43,091 bases of DNA from Syntrophomonadaceae bacterium (GCA_012729835.1 JAAYCK010000054.1:1-43091); one strand, 5' to 3'. Shown: positions 1 to 8,511, counted from the first letter of the stretch. A program made the numbers and translations. The notes: generated from the letters alone by a model not told the origin.

Positions 1-407
1 AAGGTTTTCTCCAACAGCACCGGGGCCGACCAAAGGATATAACCTGCCACCCGAGTATCCCCCGCTCCAGCTGCCAAAACCGTAGTCCCCCCGAAGCTGC
101 GCCCCAGCAAATAGATAGGTTGGTTATACCTTGAGCTGACATAATTGATAACACAGCGGAGATCTTCAGCCTGCCCTGATAGGGTAATGTCTTTAAAATC
201 GCCATCGCTGGCCCCGCTGCCGGAAAAATCAAAAGCCAGGACCCCATACCCAATATTATTCAGGCGCTTAGCAAAGGGGACGAGCTTGCCGCTGTTCTCC
301 TTGGCTCCGCGAAAGCCGTGACAGATTATAATGATATAGTCGCACTCAGGTATGCTCCGACAGGCAGCAATCGACCTGCCGTCCTTTTCAATGAAAAAGC
401 TTTCCAG
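1..407 (-). CDS. alpha/beta hydrolase, N-terminal part (runs off window)
   Basis: About 135 N-terminal residues of an alpha/beta-hydrolase-fold protein are visible. They include an oxyanion-region HGFRGAKENSG, a FDFSGSGASDG segment and the nucleophile elbow GRSFGG (GxSxG with Ser as the likely nucleophile). The catalytic Asp and His would lie beyond the window edge. The substrate cannot be told. An in-frame stop lies just upstream, and the only codon well spaced from the ribosome binding site AGAGGAG is CTG (405-407), so a CTG start is proposed. No closer ATG, GTG or TTG exists in this frame. The gene is transcribed away from the small zinc-ribbon gene behind it and may share its transcript. 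Confidence 0.8.
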   Translation of the reverse strand, partial: MESFFIEKDGRSIAACRSIPECDYIIIICHGFRGAKENSGKLVPFAKRLNNIGYGVLAFDFSGSGASDGDFKDITLSGQAEDLRCVINYVSSRYNQPIYLLGRSFGGTTVLAAGAGDTRVAGYILWSAPVLLEKT

Positions 408-453
408 TGTCCTACTCCTCTAATTCTTATCGCTTGGTTGACTATTAACAAAA

Positions 454-633
454 CTACATCGGTTTTTTCGGTTTCTTTTGTTCATCGGATTCATGACGCA
501 CCTTATTGCTGCAAAAATCACAGATGAAGGTAGCAGCATTACCCTGACTCTCCATCTTCTTATAGTCCTTGTGATCTTCTGGAACCGCGTATGATTTGCC
601 GCACATAAGACACCGGGCGTTGACTGTACTCAC
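454..633 (-). CDS. small zinc-ribbon protein, YlaI/DUF2197-like
   Basis: A 59-residue protein with two CxxC knuckles: CLMCGK near residue 8 and CDFCSNK near residue 39. This is the pattern of a four-cysteine zinc ribbon. The tail is highly charged and lysine-rich (EQKKPKKP). The size and cysteine spacing resemble the B. subtilis YlaI/DUF2197 type, whose function is not established. The start is GTG at 631-633, preceded by a purine-rich GGGAGGAT. The assignment to DUF2197 is by eye only. Confidence 0.7.
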   Translation of the reverse strand: MSTVNARCLMCGKSYAVPEDHKDYKKMESQGNAATFICDFCSNKVRHESDEQKKPKKPM

Positions 634-752
634 AATAATCCTCCCTTTCCTTTGGCTGCTAGCAACTTACTAGAAAACACTAAAAATCTGAAGTAAGGAC
701 CTCACATCGGCTACAGAGCATTGCTGTTACAGGACCAATCTGATCCCGGAGA

Positions 753-1088
753 TTAGTTGGCGGATCCCTCCGCATTGGATTTGGGCGGCAGTATCTTGAT
801 ATATAGCACACGCTGATAATTAAACGCACCGATTATGTTACCCTTGGCATCATACAAATTGGTTGATGAAGCACCACCAACATAGACCTTTCCGGTGTCC
901 TCTATACCCAGGTCCTTTAGATAGGTAACCAGAGTTTTTCCATCGGTAAATACGATCTCTGCTTTGATGAGCGGTTGTTCATCCTGCCCGGTTGCCGATT
1001 TAAACAACCTTCCGGTATCAAAATTGCACCCGCTAAGTAATAGGGATGCCAACAACAAACAGATGACAAGAATCCTCTTTCTATTCAA
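753..1088 (-). CDS. small lipoprotein of unknown function
   Basis: A 111-residue protein with a classical lipoprotein signal: basic MNRKR, a hydrophobic stretch and the lipobox LLSGC at about residues 17-21. The mature protein should therefore be lipid-anchored on the outer face of the membrane. The remaining ~90 residues contain no motif I recognise. The start is TTG (1086-1088), 7 bases after GGGGGAG. It lies about 40 bases downstream of the MBL-fold hydrolase gene and may be co-transcribed with it. Confidence 0.8.
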   Translation of the reverse strand: MNRKRILVICLLLASLLLSGCNFDTGRLFKSATGQDEQPLIKAEIVFTDGKTLVTYLKDLGIEDTGKVYVGGASSTNLYDAKGNIIGAFNYQRVLYIKILPPKSNAEGSAN

Positions 1089-1129
1089 AAACTACTCCCC
1101 CTTTATTCGATACAATACAACGGGTGGCA

Positions 1130-1960
1130 TTAAAATTCAAAGCTCATGCCGGCTTCCCCTTTTACCACCTTGTCCCCCAGCGCATTATAGAGACGAGCAG
1201 CCGGGTAGAAACCCGTGCAGTGCGATACTATAAGCTTTTTAATATCATATCCCTGCAAAGCGGTTATGGTCTGGTCCAATCGCTCCGGCGAAGCGGTCAA
1301 GAGATGGGTCCCGCCAATGTAACCCAGAATCCTCTTTTCTCCGGTCTTTTCTATGGCATGTTCGATAATGTTTATAATCCCGGAGTGAGCACAGCCACTT
1401 ACAATCACCAGGCCATCATCCCGGCGGATTATTAGGGCTATGTCATCTTCCAGCAAATCTGGTTTCAACTCACCATCTTCCTCTACCTGGAAGGCCCCTC
1501 CAACATTTTCGTAAGTTGTTTTGCGGGGTATCTCTCCGGAAAAGAATATGCCTGGAGCGATTTCCTGAAAACCATCTATATGAACCATTTTCACTCCGGC
1601 TTTTTCCAGGTCAGTCAGTGCAAAAGCACAACCGATCTGGCGAGTGGTACCAGGTAATGGGCGCCTTGCGAATATCCTGGAGTGAGCGTACACTGCCGGC
1701 ACCTGGTGTTCTTCCAGCACTTTCAGCAGGCCTCCGGTGTGGTCAGCATGTCCATGACTGAGAATAATACCATCTAAACCATCCATGCTTAGGCCCATAA
1801 CCCGGCTGTTATTTATTATAGACCCTAGACTGCCTGTATCAAACAGGTAACGCTTGTCTTCAGTCTCTATCATCATAGCCAGGCCCCATTCACCCAGCAT
1901 GCCCATATGTGCGGTAGTATTCTCCACTAGTATGCTTATCTTCAACGTCAACCTTACCAT
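1130..1960 (-). CDS. MBL-fold metallohydrolase, COG1237 type
   Basis: A 276-residue metallo-beta-lactamase-fold protein. The metal-binding HxHxDH motif is intact as SHGHADHTGG near residue 70. Later motifs typical of the COG1237 group follow: SGCAHSGIINII, GGTHLL and SHCTGFYPA. Members of this group include proteins annotated as dihydropterin-RFAP-synthase-like, but the substrate here is not known. The start is uncertain: ATG at 1960 sits directly against GAGAGG, while in-frame TTG codons at 1951 or 1945 are better spaced. It diverges from corA across a 360-base control region. Confidence 0.85.
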   Translation of the reverse strand: MVRLTLKISILVENTTAHMGMLGEWGLAMMIETEDKRYLFDTGSLGSIINNSRVMGLSMDGLDGIILSHGHADHTGGLLKVLEEHQVPAVYAHSRIFARRPLPGTTRQIGCAFALTDLEKAGVKMVHIDGFQEIAPGIFFSGEIPRKTTYENVGGAFQVEEDGELKPDLLEDDIALIIRRDDGLVIVSGCAHSGIINIIEHAIEKTGEKRILGYIGGTHLLTASPERLDQTITALQGYDIKKLIVSHCTGFYPAARLYNALGDKVVKGEAGMSFEF

Positions 1961-2087
1961 CCTCTCAAATAGTTTTTTGGAGCTTATAATAGATTATATA
2001 CTATCATCCACAATTCCTTCTAAATCCGTTTGGACGCAAATCAATTACCATCCATATATCGTAATGACTATGGTGTAAGCGAACCAA

Positions 2088-2120
2088 TTTGCCGCTTATT
2101 TTGCCAAAAAAAGCGGCAAA
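2088..2120. repeat. 10-bp perfect inverted repeat in the MBL/corA divergent region
   Basis: TTTGCCGCTT (2088-2097) and AAGCGGCAAA (2111-2120) form a perfect palindrome with a 13-base spacer. The spacer also holds TTTTGCC, which could pair alternatively with GGCAAAA. It lies upstream of the corA promoter and upstream of the divergent MBL gene. An operator is as likely as a transcribed hairpin. The aligned AT-rich sequence after it gives only weak support for a terminator. Confidence 0.45.
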
Positions 2121-2143
2121 ATATGATTATATTTGCTCTAGAG

Positions 2144-2173
2144 TTGACAAAACCTGACCGTAAAGAGTATATA
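2144..2173 (+). promoter_or_regulatory. sigma-A-type promoter for leader ORF and corA
   Basis: TTGACA (2144-2149) is a perfect -35 match. It is followed after 18 bases by TATATA (2168-2173). Transcription would start near 2180, giving a short 5' end before the leader ORF ribosome binding site at 2190-2202. No other good promoter is seen between here and corA. Confidence 0.7.
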
Positions 2174-2205
2174 AATAGAGGAGTCTAAAGAAAGGCGGTG
2201 ATGAT

Positions 2206-2298
2206 ATGGAACCTATACCCGAATACCGATCATGGCATTGGATTAACCTAAATAACAAGTCCGGGAGGGTTGCATTGAGCCGCTGGATTAATGCCTGA
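2206..2298 (+). CDS. corA leader peptide (candidate Mg2+-sensing upstream ORF)
   Basis: A 30-codon ORF lies between the corA promoter and corA. It has a strong ribosome binding site, AAAGGCGGTGAT, just before ATG. The peptide begins MEPIPEYRSWHW and ends SRWINA. Enterobacterial MgtL, the leader of the Mg2+ transporter gene mgtA, begins MEPDPTP. Such acidic/proline N-termini are known to destabilise translating ribosomes at low Mg2+. The resemblance here is only at the first residues and could be convergent. The ORF stops 26 bases before the corA ATG. Its codons 19-22 overlap one arm of an RNA pairing described separately. That the ORF is translated is an inference from its ribosome binding site and position. 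Confidence 0.65.
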   Translation: MEPIPEYRSWHWINLNNKSGRVALSRWINA

Positions 2299-2317
2299 CT
2301 CTTCCGTTTCTGGAGGG
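2262..2317 (+). promoter_or_regulatory. alternative RNA pairings around the corA ribosome binding site
   Basis: Right after the leader stop codon, CUUCC (2301-2305) can pair with GGAGG (2312-2316, the corA ribosome binding site) across a 6-base loop, with one G-U pair. The same segment, CUCUUCCG (2299-2306), can instead pair over 8 positions with CGGGAGGG (2262-2269) inside the leader ORF, with two G-U pairs. The two helices are mutually exclusive, so ribosome position on the leader could decide whether corA is translated. The pairings were found by eye and no folding energy was computed. Confidence 0.5.
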
Positions 2318-2324
2318 ATCGCGC

Positions 2325-3302
2325 ATGATCAAAACCTACTTCTACGATTACGAAAAGAACTCTATGTTCCACGATGTTGACTTGGCCGAAAAGGATACCC
2401 TGCTGGCCAATCCACAAAGCCTGCTATGGATAGACATCTATGATTGCTCTGCTACAGAGCTGAATTATATTGGAGACCTTTTCGATTTCCATCCCCTGGC
2501 TCTGGAAGATTGTCTGCAAATCAGTCCCCGGGCCAAGCTTGACCGCTATGATGAATACAACTTCTTCGTTTTCCACGCCCTGCGTTATTTTGAAGAAGCT
2601 GAAGAGGAAGATGAGATCTCCAGCATCGAGCTCGATGTTTTTATGGGCAATAATTATATCGTCACCATCCATCCTATCGCTCTGGCGGCTGTTGGCAAGG
2701 TAGCTCGCGTTTGTTTGCGGGAAACCGAATTAATGGTACTCGGCCCGGAGCATTTGCTATACCGAATAGTTGATAACATGGTCGATGACTACTTCCCGAT
2801 AATAACTCGATTAGGTGAACGCATCGACGATTTGGAAGATAGTATTTTTATGGACCGCGGCCGGGAGATCACCGAAGAGATACTGGCGCTAAAACGTACT
2901 ATTATTTTGCTGCGCAAGGTACTCATCCCGCAGCGCAGGATATTCGGGAATATCAATGGTCACTATTCCTTCCTGGTCAATGAAGAGAATATCCCTTACT
3001 ATTTGGATCTAGTCGACCACCTGGATAGCGTGCTGGACACTGCAAATACCTATCGTGACCTGGTCAACAGTACCACTGAAACTTATTACTCTATTATTAA
3101 CGGCAGGACCAGCGAGATCATTACCGTATTGACCATCATATCTATAATCATGATGCCGCTCACCGTGATAACCGGTTTCTTCGGTATGAACGTGCATATC
3201 CCCGGCGCTGACAATCCCTTTTATATGATCTATGTACTGCTGGGGATGGCAGCCCTGGCCGCAGCCATGTTGGGCATCTTCCGCTATCGCCGCTGGATCT
3301 AG
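2325..3302 (+). CDS. corA: CorA-family Mg2+/divalent cation channel
   Basis: A 325-residue CorA protein. It has a long acidic cytoplasmic domain (about residues 1-255), then two C-terminal membrane helices. The family signature GMN is at residues 287-289, at the end of the first helix (TVITGFFGMN), followed by a short acidic-containing loop and a last helix ending RYRRWI. CorA forms a homopentameric channel that admits Mg2+, and sometimes Co2+ or Ni2+. ATG at 2325 is 8 bases after GGAGGG. It is the only large plus-strand gene in this part of the window and is followed by a bidirectional hairpin terminator. It probably responds to Mg2+ through its leader. Confidence 0.95.
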   Translation: MIKTYFYDYEKNSMFHDVDLAEKDTLLANPQSLLWIDIYDCSATELNYIGDLFDFHPLALEDCLQISPRAKLDRYDEYNFFVFHALRYFEEAEEEDEISSIELDVFMGNNYIVTIHPIALAAVGKVARVCLRETELMVLGPEHLLYRIVDNMVDDYFPIITRLGERIDDLEDSIFMDRGREITEEILALKRTIILLRKVLIPQRRIFGNINGHYSFLVNEENIPYYLDLVDHLDSVLDTANTYRDLVNSTTETYYSIINGRTSEIITVLTIISIIMMPLTVITGFFGMNVHIPGADNPFYMIYVLLGMAALAAAMLGIFRYRRWI

Positions 3303-3312
3303 GGAGAAACAA

Positions 3313-3472
3313 AATAGACGCAGATAACGCTGATCTTTTATGATTTGCGCAGATTTATTACCATTGAAAAAGGCTTAGGTAAGAAATAATTCTTCCCCAA
3401 GCCTTTTTGTATGCAAAAATATCAAATAAAGATCTGCGTTAATCCATTTAATCAGCGTTATCTGCGTCTATT
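3313..3472. repeat. nested inverted repeat with GCAGATAACGC-type arms
   Basis: The outer arms, 3313-3334 and 3451-3472, are a perfect 22-base inverted repeat (begins AATAGACGCAGATAACGC). Inside lies a second imperfect pair, CGCAGAT (3348-3354) with ATCTGCG (3432-3438), and in the centre a terminator hairpin. The right arm overlaps the TAA stop codon of the DUF47 gene. A diverged copy of one arm is present at 36073-36117, which points to a dispersed repeat family. Confidence 0.75.
3367..3408. terminator. bidirectional terminator between corA and DUF47 gene
   Basis: AAAAAGGCTT (3367-3376) pairs with AAGCCTTTTT (3399-3408), and AAGAA/TTCTT extends the stem inside. The A and U tracts on either side suit termination of both convergent genes, corA (+) and the DUF47 gene (-). 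Confidence 0.8.
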
Positions 3473-4103
3473 AAGAATACTTGACCACTATGTTGGTAAT
3501 GAGTTCGGCGACGTCTTCGACGTAATCCTGGGCCATCTCAATGTGTTCGTAGACTTCGCGCCATTTAATAATAGCAACCGGGTCTTTTTCATTATCAAAC
3601 AAGTAGGCCAGACTGTTGCGGTACAGAGAGTCCTGCCTTTTTTCCAGCCTGGTGATCTCGGCACAGCATTCTACGATTTCTTTCTTGTTCTTCTCCACCT
3701 GGTCTAAGAGTTTCAAGGCCTTCTCCTGCAGGGTGATAGATGTATACAACACCTCAACCATCTCTTTGACCCGGATATCTGGCTCCCCAGCCTTATATAG
3801 TATCATACGGTCAATGATTCCGGTTACGTAATCCAGGGTAGAAGCCAGCTTCTGCACCAATTGAAAGGCATCCTCGCGGTCAAAGGGTAGTATGAAGCTG
3901 GTATGCAAGCGGCGTACCAAATCTTGAATGATGCGGTCACCCTCATGCTCCATCGCCGTCAATCTGGCCATTTTGAGATCCAGTTCATTGTAGTCGTTGA
4001 CGACATTCTTGAGAATGTCCCCTCCCCTGACTACAGTTCGAGCAGACTCGTTAAGCAATAGGAACAGTTCATCATCTTTTCTGCCAAATAACCGCAACTC
4101 CAT
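3471..4103 (-). CDS. DUF47/PhoU-like phosphate-transport accessory protein
   Basis: A 210-residue, mostly helical, charged protein with the pattern of the DUF47 family (TIGR00153, distant PhoU relatives). Recognisable parts are MRLFGRKDDELF-like N-terminus, TAMEHEGDRIIQDLV near residue 50, LPFDREDAFQLVQKLASTLDYV near 75, and a C-terminal YEHIEMAQDYVEDVAELI. Family members usually sit beside a PiT phosphate transporter gene and regulate it, but no transporter is adjacent here. ATG at 4103 abuts GGGGGG, so TTG at 4097 is an alternative start. Confidence 0.85.
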   Translation of the reverse strand: MELRLFGRKDDELFLLLNESARTVVRGGDILKNVVNDYNELDLKMARLTAMEHEGDRIIQDLVRRLHTSFILPFDREDAFQLVQKLASTLDYVTGIIDRMILYKAGEPDIRVKEMVEVLYTSITLQEKALKLLDQVEKNKKEIVECCAEITRLEKRQDSLYRNSLAYLFDNEKDPVAIIKWREVYEHIEMAQDYVEDVAELITNIVVKYS

Positions 4104-4116
4104 CCCCCCTTTTAAA

Positions 4117-4160
4117 GTTGCACTAGAAATGCTTTAATGTTGCACTAGAAATGCTTTAAT
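4117..4160. repeat. 22-bp perfect tandem duplication
   Basis: GTTGCACTAGAAATGCTTTA plus AT is present twice without interruption (4117-4138 and 4139-4160). It lies between the predicted promoter and the ribosome binding site of the DUF47 gene, so it would form most of the mRNA leader. It may be a duplicated operator or a slippage product. Confidence 0.85.
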
Positions 4161-4167
4161 GCAAAAT

Positions 4168-4196
4168 AATATACCATTAGCATATGTCTATAGCAA
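4168..4196 (-). promoter_or_regulatory. probable sigma-A promoter for DUF47 gene
   Basis: On the minus strand, TTGCTA (4191-4196) and TATATT (4168-4173) are separated by 17 bases. Transcription would begin near 4161, just before the 22-bp tandem repeat. Confidence 0.5.
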
Positions 4197-4216
4197 GTAG
4201 TGTATTATTATATACC

Positions 4217-5095
4217 TTATAATGCCCTCAAATAATCAGGCCGCAGATAGCGCCGGTCCTCCTTGGCAATCATGTCATTGATCAGCTTCAGCATCTTTTC
4301 CTTGTCGTCCGGTAAACGGCCCTTTATCGGCAGGTAGTTGGAAGCATGATTACTGCGGAACTCAGTCCCCTGAACGTTTAAATGATCGATCAATATTCTC
4401 ATCTCGTCGAGAATCTCAAAAGGACCCGGCAACTCGAATTCACCTTTTTCTTGACGGCGGAAAAGTTCGGTCCGGGGCACTAACATTAAGACCAGCGCAC
4501 CGATATAGTCCGGATTCATATCATTGCAAATCTTGGCAGTATTGACGGCATGATCAACCGCCTTGGGTGAACGACCGGCCAGGCCTAAAAGAACAGTCAC
4601 CGACAGCAGTATACCAGCGCGCCTTATCCGCCTTCCCGCATCCACCATTTCATCATAGGTCACACCCTTACGGATATCTTGCAAGAGTTCGGGATCCCCG
4701 GTCTCTACACCTAAATAGGCGATAGTAAGCCCGGCCGCTTTAAGAGCGGTCAGCTCCGATATCTCCTTCTGCAGGATGCTGTCCGGACTGGCATAGATCC
4801 CTATATGGCGCAAGGAAGGAAAGCTTTCCTTGAGATAAGTGATAATCTCCACCAAATCGCTGGTATCCATGGCCAATGCATCGCCATCGGCCAGAAACAC
4901 CTTTTCCAGATCACCATAATACTGTTTAGCCATCCTAATATCCGTTTTGATTTCGTCAAGACTGCGGACACGATACTTCTTATCCTTATACATGGCGCAG
5001 AAGGTGCAGCGGTTGTGGCTGCAGCCTACGGTACATTGCAGTATATAACTTCTGGCCTCACTGGGGGGTCTGAAAATGTTACCTTCGTATCTCAT
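4217..5095 (-). CDS. radical SAM protein
   Basis: A 292-residue radical SAM enzyme. The cysteine-rich segment CTVGCSHNRCTFCAMYK at about residues 22-38 ends in the CxxC pattern used, with an upstream Cys, to bind the [4Fe-4S] cluster. FLADGDALAMD, the glycine-rich region GVETGDPELLQDIRKG and a LLGLAG segment follow the TIM-barrel pattern of HemN/COG1032-type proteins. No extra C-terminal cluster domain is obvious and the substrate is unknown. ATG is well spaced from AGGAGGTGA. It stands alone, divergent from the SASP gene. Confidence 0.9.
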   Translation of the reverse strand: MRYEGNIFRPPSEARSYILQCTVGCSHNRCTFCAMYKDKKYRVRSLDEIKTDIRMAKQYYGDLEKVFLADGDALAMDTSDLVEIITYLKESFPSLRHIGIYASPDSILQKEISELTALKAAGLTIAYLGVETGDPELLQDIRKGVTYDEMVDAGRRIRRAGILLSVTVLLGLAGRSPKAVDHAVNTAKICNDMNPDYIGALVLMLVPRTELFRRQEKGEFELPGPFEILDEMRILIDHLNVQGTEFRSNHASNYLPIKGRLPDDKEKMLKLINDMIAKEDRRYLRPDYLRAL

Positions 5096-5244
5096 GTGGT
5101 CACCTCCTGGTTATATAAGTTTATAACAATATCAACGTATATGTGCAATAGTTTACTATATAGTGATAATAAACTAGCTATATATAACGGCAGTGTGGTC
5201 GAAAATAATAACGGTGCGAGCCAAACATTAAGGAGGTCTTTAGT

Positions 5245-5436
5245 TTGGCCAGACGCAAAAGCATCATGTCGGAACAGCTTAAATATGAGATTGCGCGTGA
5301 ACTAGGGGTAGACCAAGTGGTTGCCACCCAGGGATGGGGTGCGGTCAGTTCGAGAGACTGTGGCAACATGGTTGCCAAGGCCATCGAGATTGCTGAACGA
5401 AATATTGCCCAGCAGAACCAAACGACTCTTTTATAA
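5245..5436 (+). CDS. sspF: alpha/beta-type small acid-soluble spore protein, SspF-like
   Basis: A 63-residue spore DNA-binding protein. MSEQLKYEIARELG and GWGAVSSRDCGNMV are close in pattern to B. subtilis SspF (which has MSDEFKYELAKDLG and GWGEIRARDAGNMV). The N-terminus ARRKSI also corresponds. Alpha/beta SASPs coat and protect DNA in the dormant spore and are degraded on germination. The start is TTG (5245-5247), 7 bases after AAGGAGG. Expression in the forespore under sigma-G is expected, but I could not identify a convincing sigma-G promoter. This gene is the clearest sign of an endospore former. Confidence 0.9.
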   Translation: MARRKSIMSEQLKYEIARELGVDQVVATQGWGAVSSRDCGNMVAKAIEIAERNIAQQNQTTLL

Positions 5437-5444
5437 CTCGCACC

Positions 5445-5475
5445 AACCGGGGGTTAAACCCCGGTTTTGGTTTTT
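5445..5475 (+). terminator. terminator of the SASP gene
   Basis: AACCGGGG (5445-5452) pairs with CCCCGGTT (5459-5466) around a 6-base loop, followed by TTGGTTTTT. The hairpin overlaps the last codons of the convergent mgtC-like gene and may stop both transcripts. Confidence 0.85.
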
Positions 5476-5887
5476 CTCCTGCGCAGCCATTTCATTACTA
5501 AGTCAAAGAGCCAATAAAATGACAATACTACCAATAAGGCAATAATACTTTGACTTTGCAGGCCAACCCCGATTATCATACCTAATATAGCAGTAAGCCA
5601 GAGACTGGCCGCTTCATTCAGTCCTTCGACCTCATTCCTCTCAGAGATCCAGATCATACCGGTACCGATAAATCCTATTGCCGAAATAGCCTGGGCTGAC
5701 AAACGGCCGGGATCACCGTACCAGGGAAAAGACATTATCTTGAAATATTCTGTAGATACGATAGTCAATAGAGCGGCACCCATACAAACTATAACAAAAA
5801 CCGGGGCAGTTCTACGGTTAGAAATAGTACCGATGATAATACCTACCGCTGCTGCTAAAAGGATCTTTACCAGGATAAGTGTTAGCA

Positions 5888-5888
<1 letters not shown>
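5454..5888 (-). CDS. MgtC/SapB-family membrane protein, short form
   Basis: A 144-residue protein with about four membrane helices. It matches the MgtC/SapB membrane domain: an R-R pair in the first loop (SNRRTAPVF), the DPGRLSAQAISAIGFIGTGMI signature near residues 59-80, and EAASLWLTAILGMIIGVG. The cytoplasmic ACT-like domain of full-length MgtC is absent. MgtC proteins are linked to growth at low Mg2+ and to ATP homeostasis in some bacteria. Its ATG overlaps the guaB stop codon (TAATG), so it is probably translationally coupled to guaB. A second, longer paralogue is at 27673-28335. Confidence 0.88.
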
Positions 5889-7404
<1,516 letters not shown>

Positions 7405-7421
7405 GTTAATCCGACTTTTAA

Positions 7422-7655
7422 CTAATCCCCGCCCATCACCGACCCTACTCCATAATGCCAAAAATGGTCGGTAAGCGATGAGATGGTAGCTTCCTTGACC
7501 CCAAACCGCCGAGCCATCTCGGCCTCGGAAAGGCCTTCTTTCAGGTATGCGGTAAATTGATCGTAATCGATACCTGCTTCGGCGGTCATCTCTACGATCG
7601 AAGGTATCCGACTCCACGGCGGATATCTGCCGGTCTGATCTTCAGGGTTCTCCAT
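7422..7655 (-). CDS. small helix-turn-helix protein
   Basis: A 77-residue protein. The C-terminal half, EGLSEAEMARRFGVKEATI, reads as a helix-turn-helix of the kind seen in small DNA-binding or resolvase-type domains. The N-terminal half has no recognised motif. The start is ATG at 7653-7655, 8 bases after AAAGGAG. A longer reading from an upstream TTG would overlap the ribosome binding site and is rejected. It is flanked by a terminator upstream and by the guaB promoter downstream, so it is monocistronic or reads into guaB. No target is known. Confidence 0.65.
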   Translation of the reverse strand: MENPEDQTGRYPPWSRIPSIVEMTAEAGIDYDQFTAYLKEGLSEAEMARRFGVKEATISSLTDHFWHYGVGSVMGGD

Positions 7656-7710
7656 GGTAAACACTCCTTTTTTCAAATTAGTGTACCCGTTTACTATTGA
7701 GCCAAAACAG

Positions 7711-7736
7711 AAAAAGCCCGGAAATCAATCCAGGCT
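7711..7736 (-). terminator. terminator downstream of ylmC
   Basis: On the minus strand AGCCTGGA (7729-7736) pairs with TCCGGGCT (7715-7722), with one mismatch, and is followed by TTTTT. It ends the long ylxY-to-ylmC transcript. Confidence 0.8.
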
Positions 7737-7758
7737 AATTATCTGAATATGTATCTTC

Positions 7759-8028
7759 TTATAATGAACTGTTCTTCAGCCGCATATGGGTCTGATCAAT
7801 ATCGACTACGATGACTTCGCGGCCGATCTTTTTTACTGCTTCCCATGGTATCACCAGCTTCTGGCGGTCAGCCCAGAAGTTAAAGGCATTGCCGCGGTTG
7901 GGCAATATGATCGAGACTATGCTGCCGTTTTCTTCGTCTACGAACATGTCGGACTCTCCGACTGTCCCCATTCTCATTCCGTCGTAAATGTTGACCATCT
8001 CTTTACCAACCAGATCGTTTAAGCGCAC
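7759..8028 (-). CDS. ymxH: YlmC/YmxH-family PRC-barrel sporulation protein
   Basis: An 89-residue PRC-barrel-like protein. The N-terminus RLNDLVGKEMVNIYDGMRMG and the central IVSIILPNRGNAF follow the YlmC/YmxH family pattern. Function is not established; the family is associated with sporulating Firmicutes. The start is GTG (8026-8028), 6 bases after AGGAGG. An upstream in-frame ATG would include the ribosome binding site. It is 10 bases after dut, at the end of the segment matching the B. subtilis ylxY-mlpA-ymxH order. Confidence 0.85.
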   Translation of the reverse strand: MRLNDLVGKEMVNIYDGMRMGTVGESDMFVDEENGSIVSIILPNRGNAFNFWADRQKLVIPWEAVKKIGREVIVVDIDQTHMRLKNSSL

Positions 8029-8038
8029 AGCGAACCTC

Positions 8039-8476
8039 CTATACTCCAGTATGTCCAAAGCCTCCTGCGCCTCTAACGGTGTCGCCCAGTTCCTCTACCT
8101 CCACCAGTTCTGCCTGCTCTACCCGGGCAAACACCATTTGGGCTATCCTTTCGCCTCTTTTCAATATATACTCCTTGTCCCCCAGGTTTATTACTATCAG
8201 CTTGATTTCACCACGATAATCTGCATCAATGGTACCTGGTGTATTGAGCAGGGTAAGCCCATGTTTGATGGCCAGTCCACTGCGCGGCCGGATTTGCCCC
8301 TCATGTCCCTCAGGAATGGAGACAGCCAAACCAGTAGGGACAAGTACCCTGCCCCCCGCCGGAATAGCGATTTCCTCATCGCAGGCAGCAAAGAGATCGA
8401 CCCCCGCAGCCCCCGAGGTCATATATTGAGGCAGCGGCAAGTCCTCCGAGTGCAAACGCTTGATCTCGACCTTCAC
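8039..8476 (-). CDS. dut: dUTP diphosphatase
   Basis: A 145-residue trimeric-type dUTPase that converts dUTP to dUMP and pyrophosphate, keeping uracil out of DNA. All five family motifs are visible in order: [34 protein letters not shown] and the C-terminal [10 protein letters not shown] arm. The start is GTG, preceded by AAGGAGGG. It lies between the M16 peptidase and ymxH genes with short gaps, so a shared transcript is likely. Confidence 0.97.
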   Translation of the reverse strand: MKVEIKRLHSEDLPLPQYMTSGAAGVDLFAACDEEIAIPAGGRVLVPTGLAVSIPEGHEGQIRPRSGLAIKHGLTLLNTPGTIDADYRGEIKLIVINLGDKEYILKRGERIAQMVFARVEQAELVEVEELGDTVRGAGGFGHTGV

Positions 8477-8511
8477 AAAAACCCTCCTTAAAGAACGGAA
8501 TTAACCCCCTA

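Noticed and set aside
2180-2324. M-box (ykoK) Mg2+ riboswitch upstream of corA
   Set aside because: The leader is too short, contains a well-formed ORF and shows none of the M-box core sequence I would expect. The ORF-based model explains it better.
4805-5305. 166-codon plus-strand frame spanning the radical SAM start and SASP start
   Set aside because: It covers conserved coding sequence on the other strand and the SASP ribosome binding site; no family pattern.
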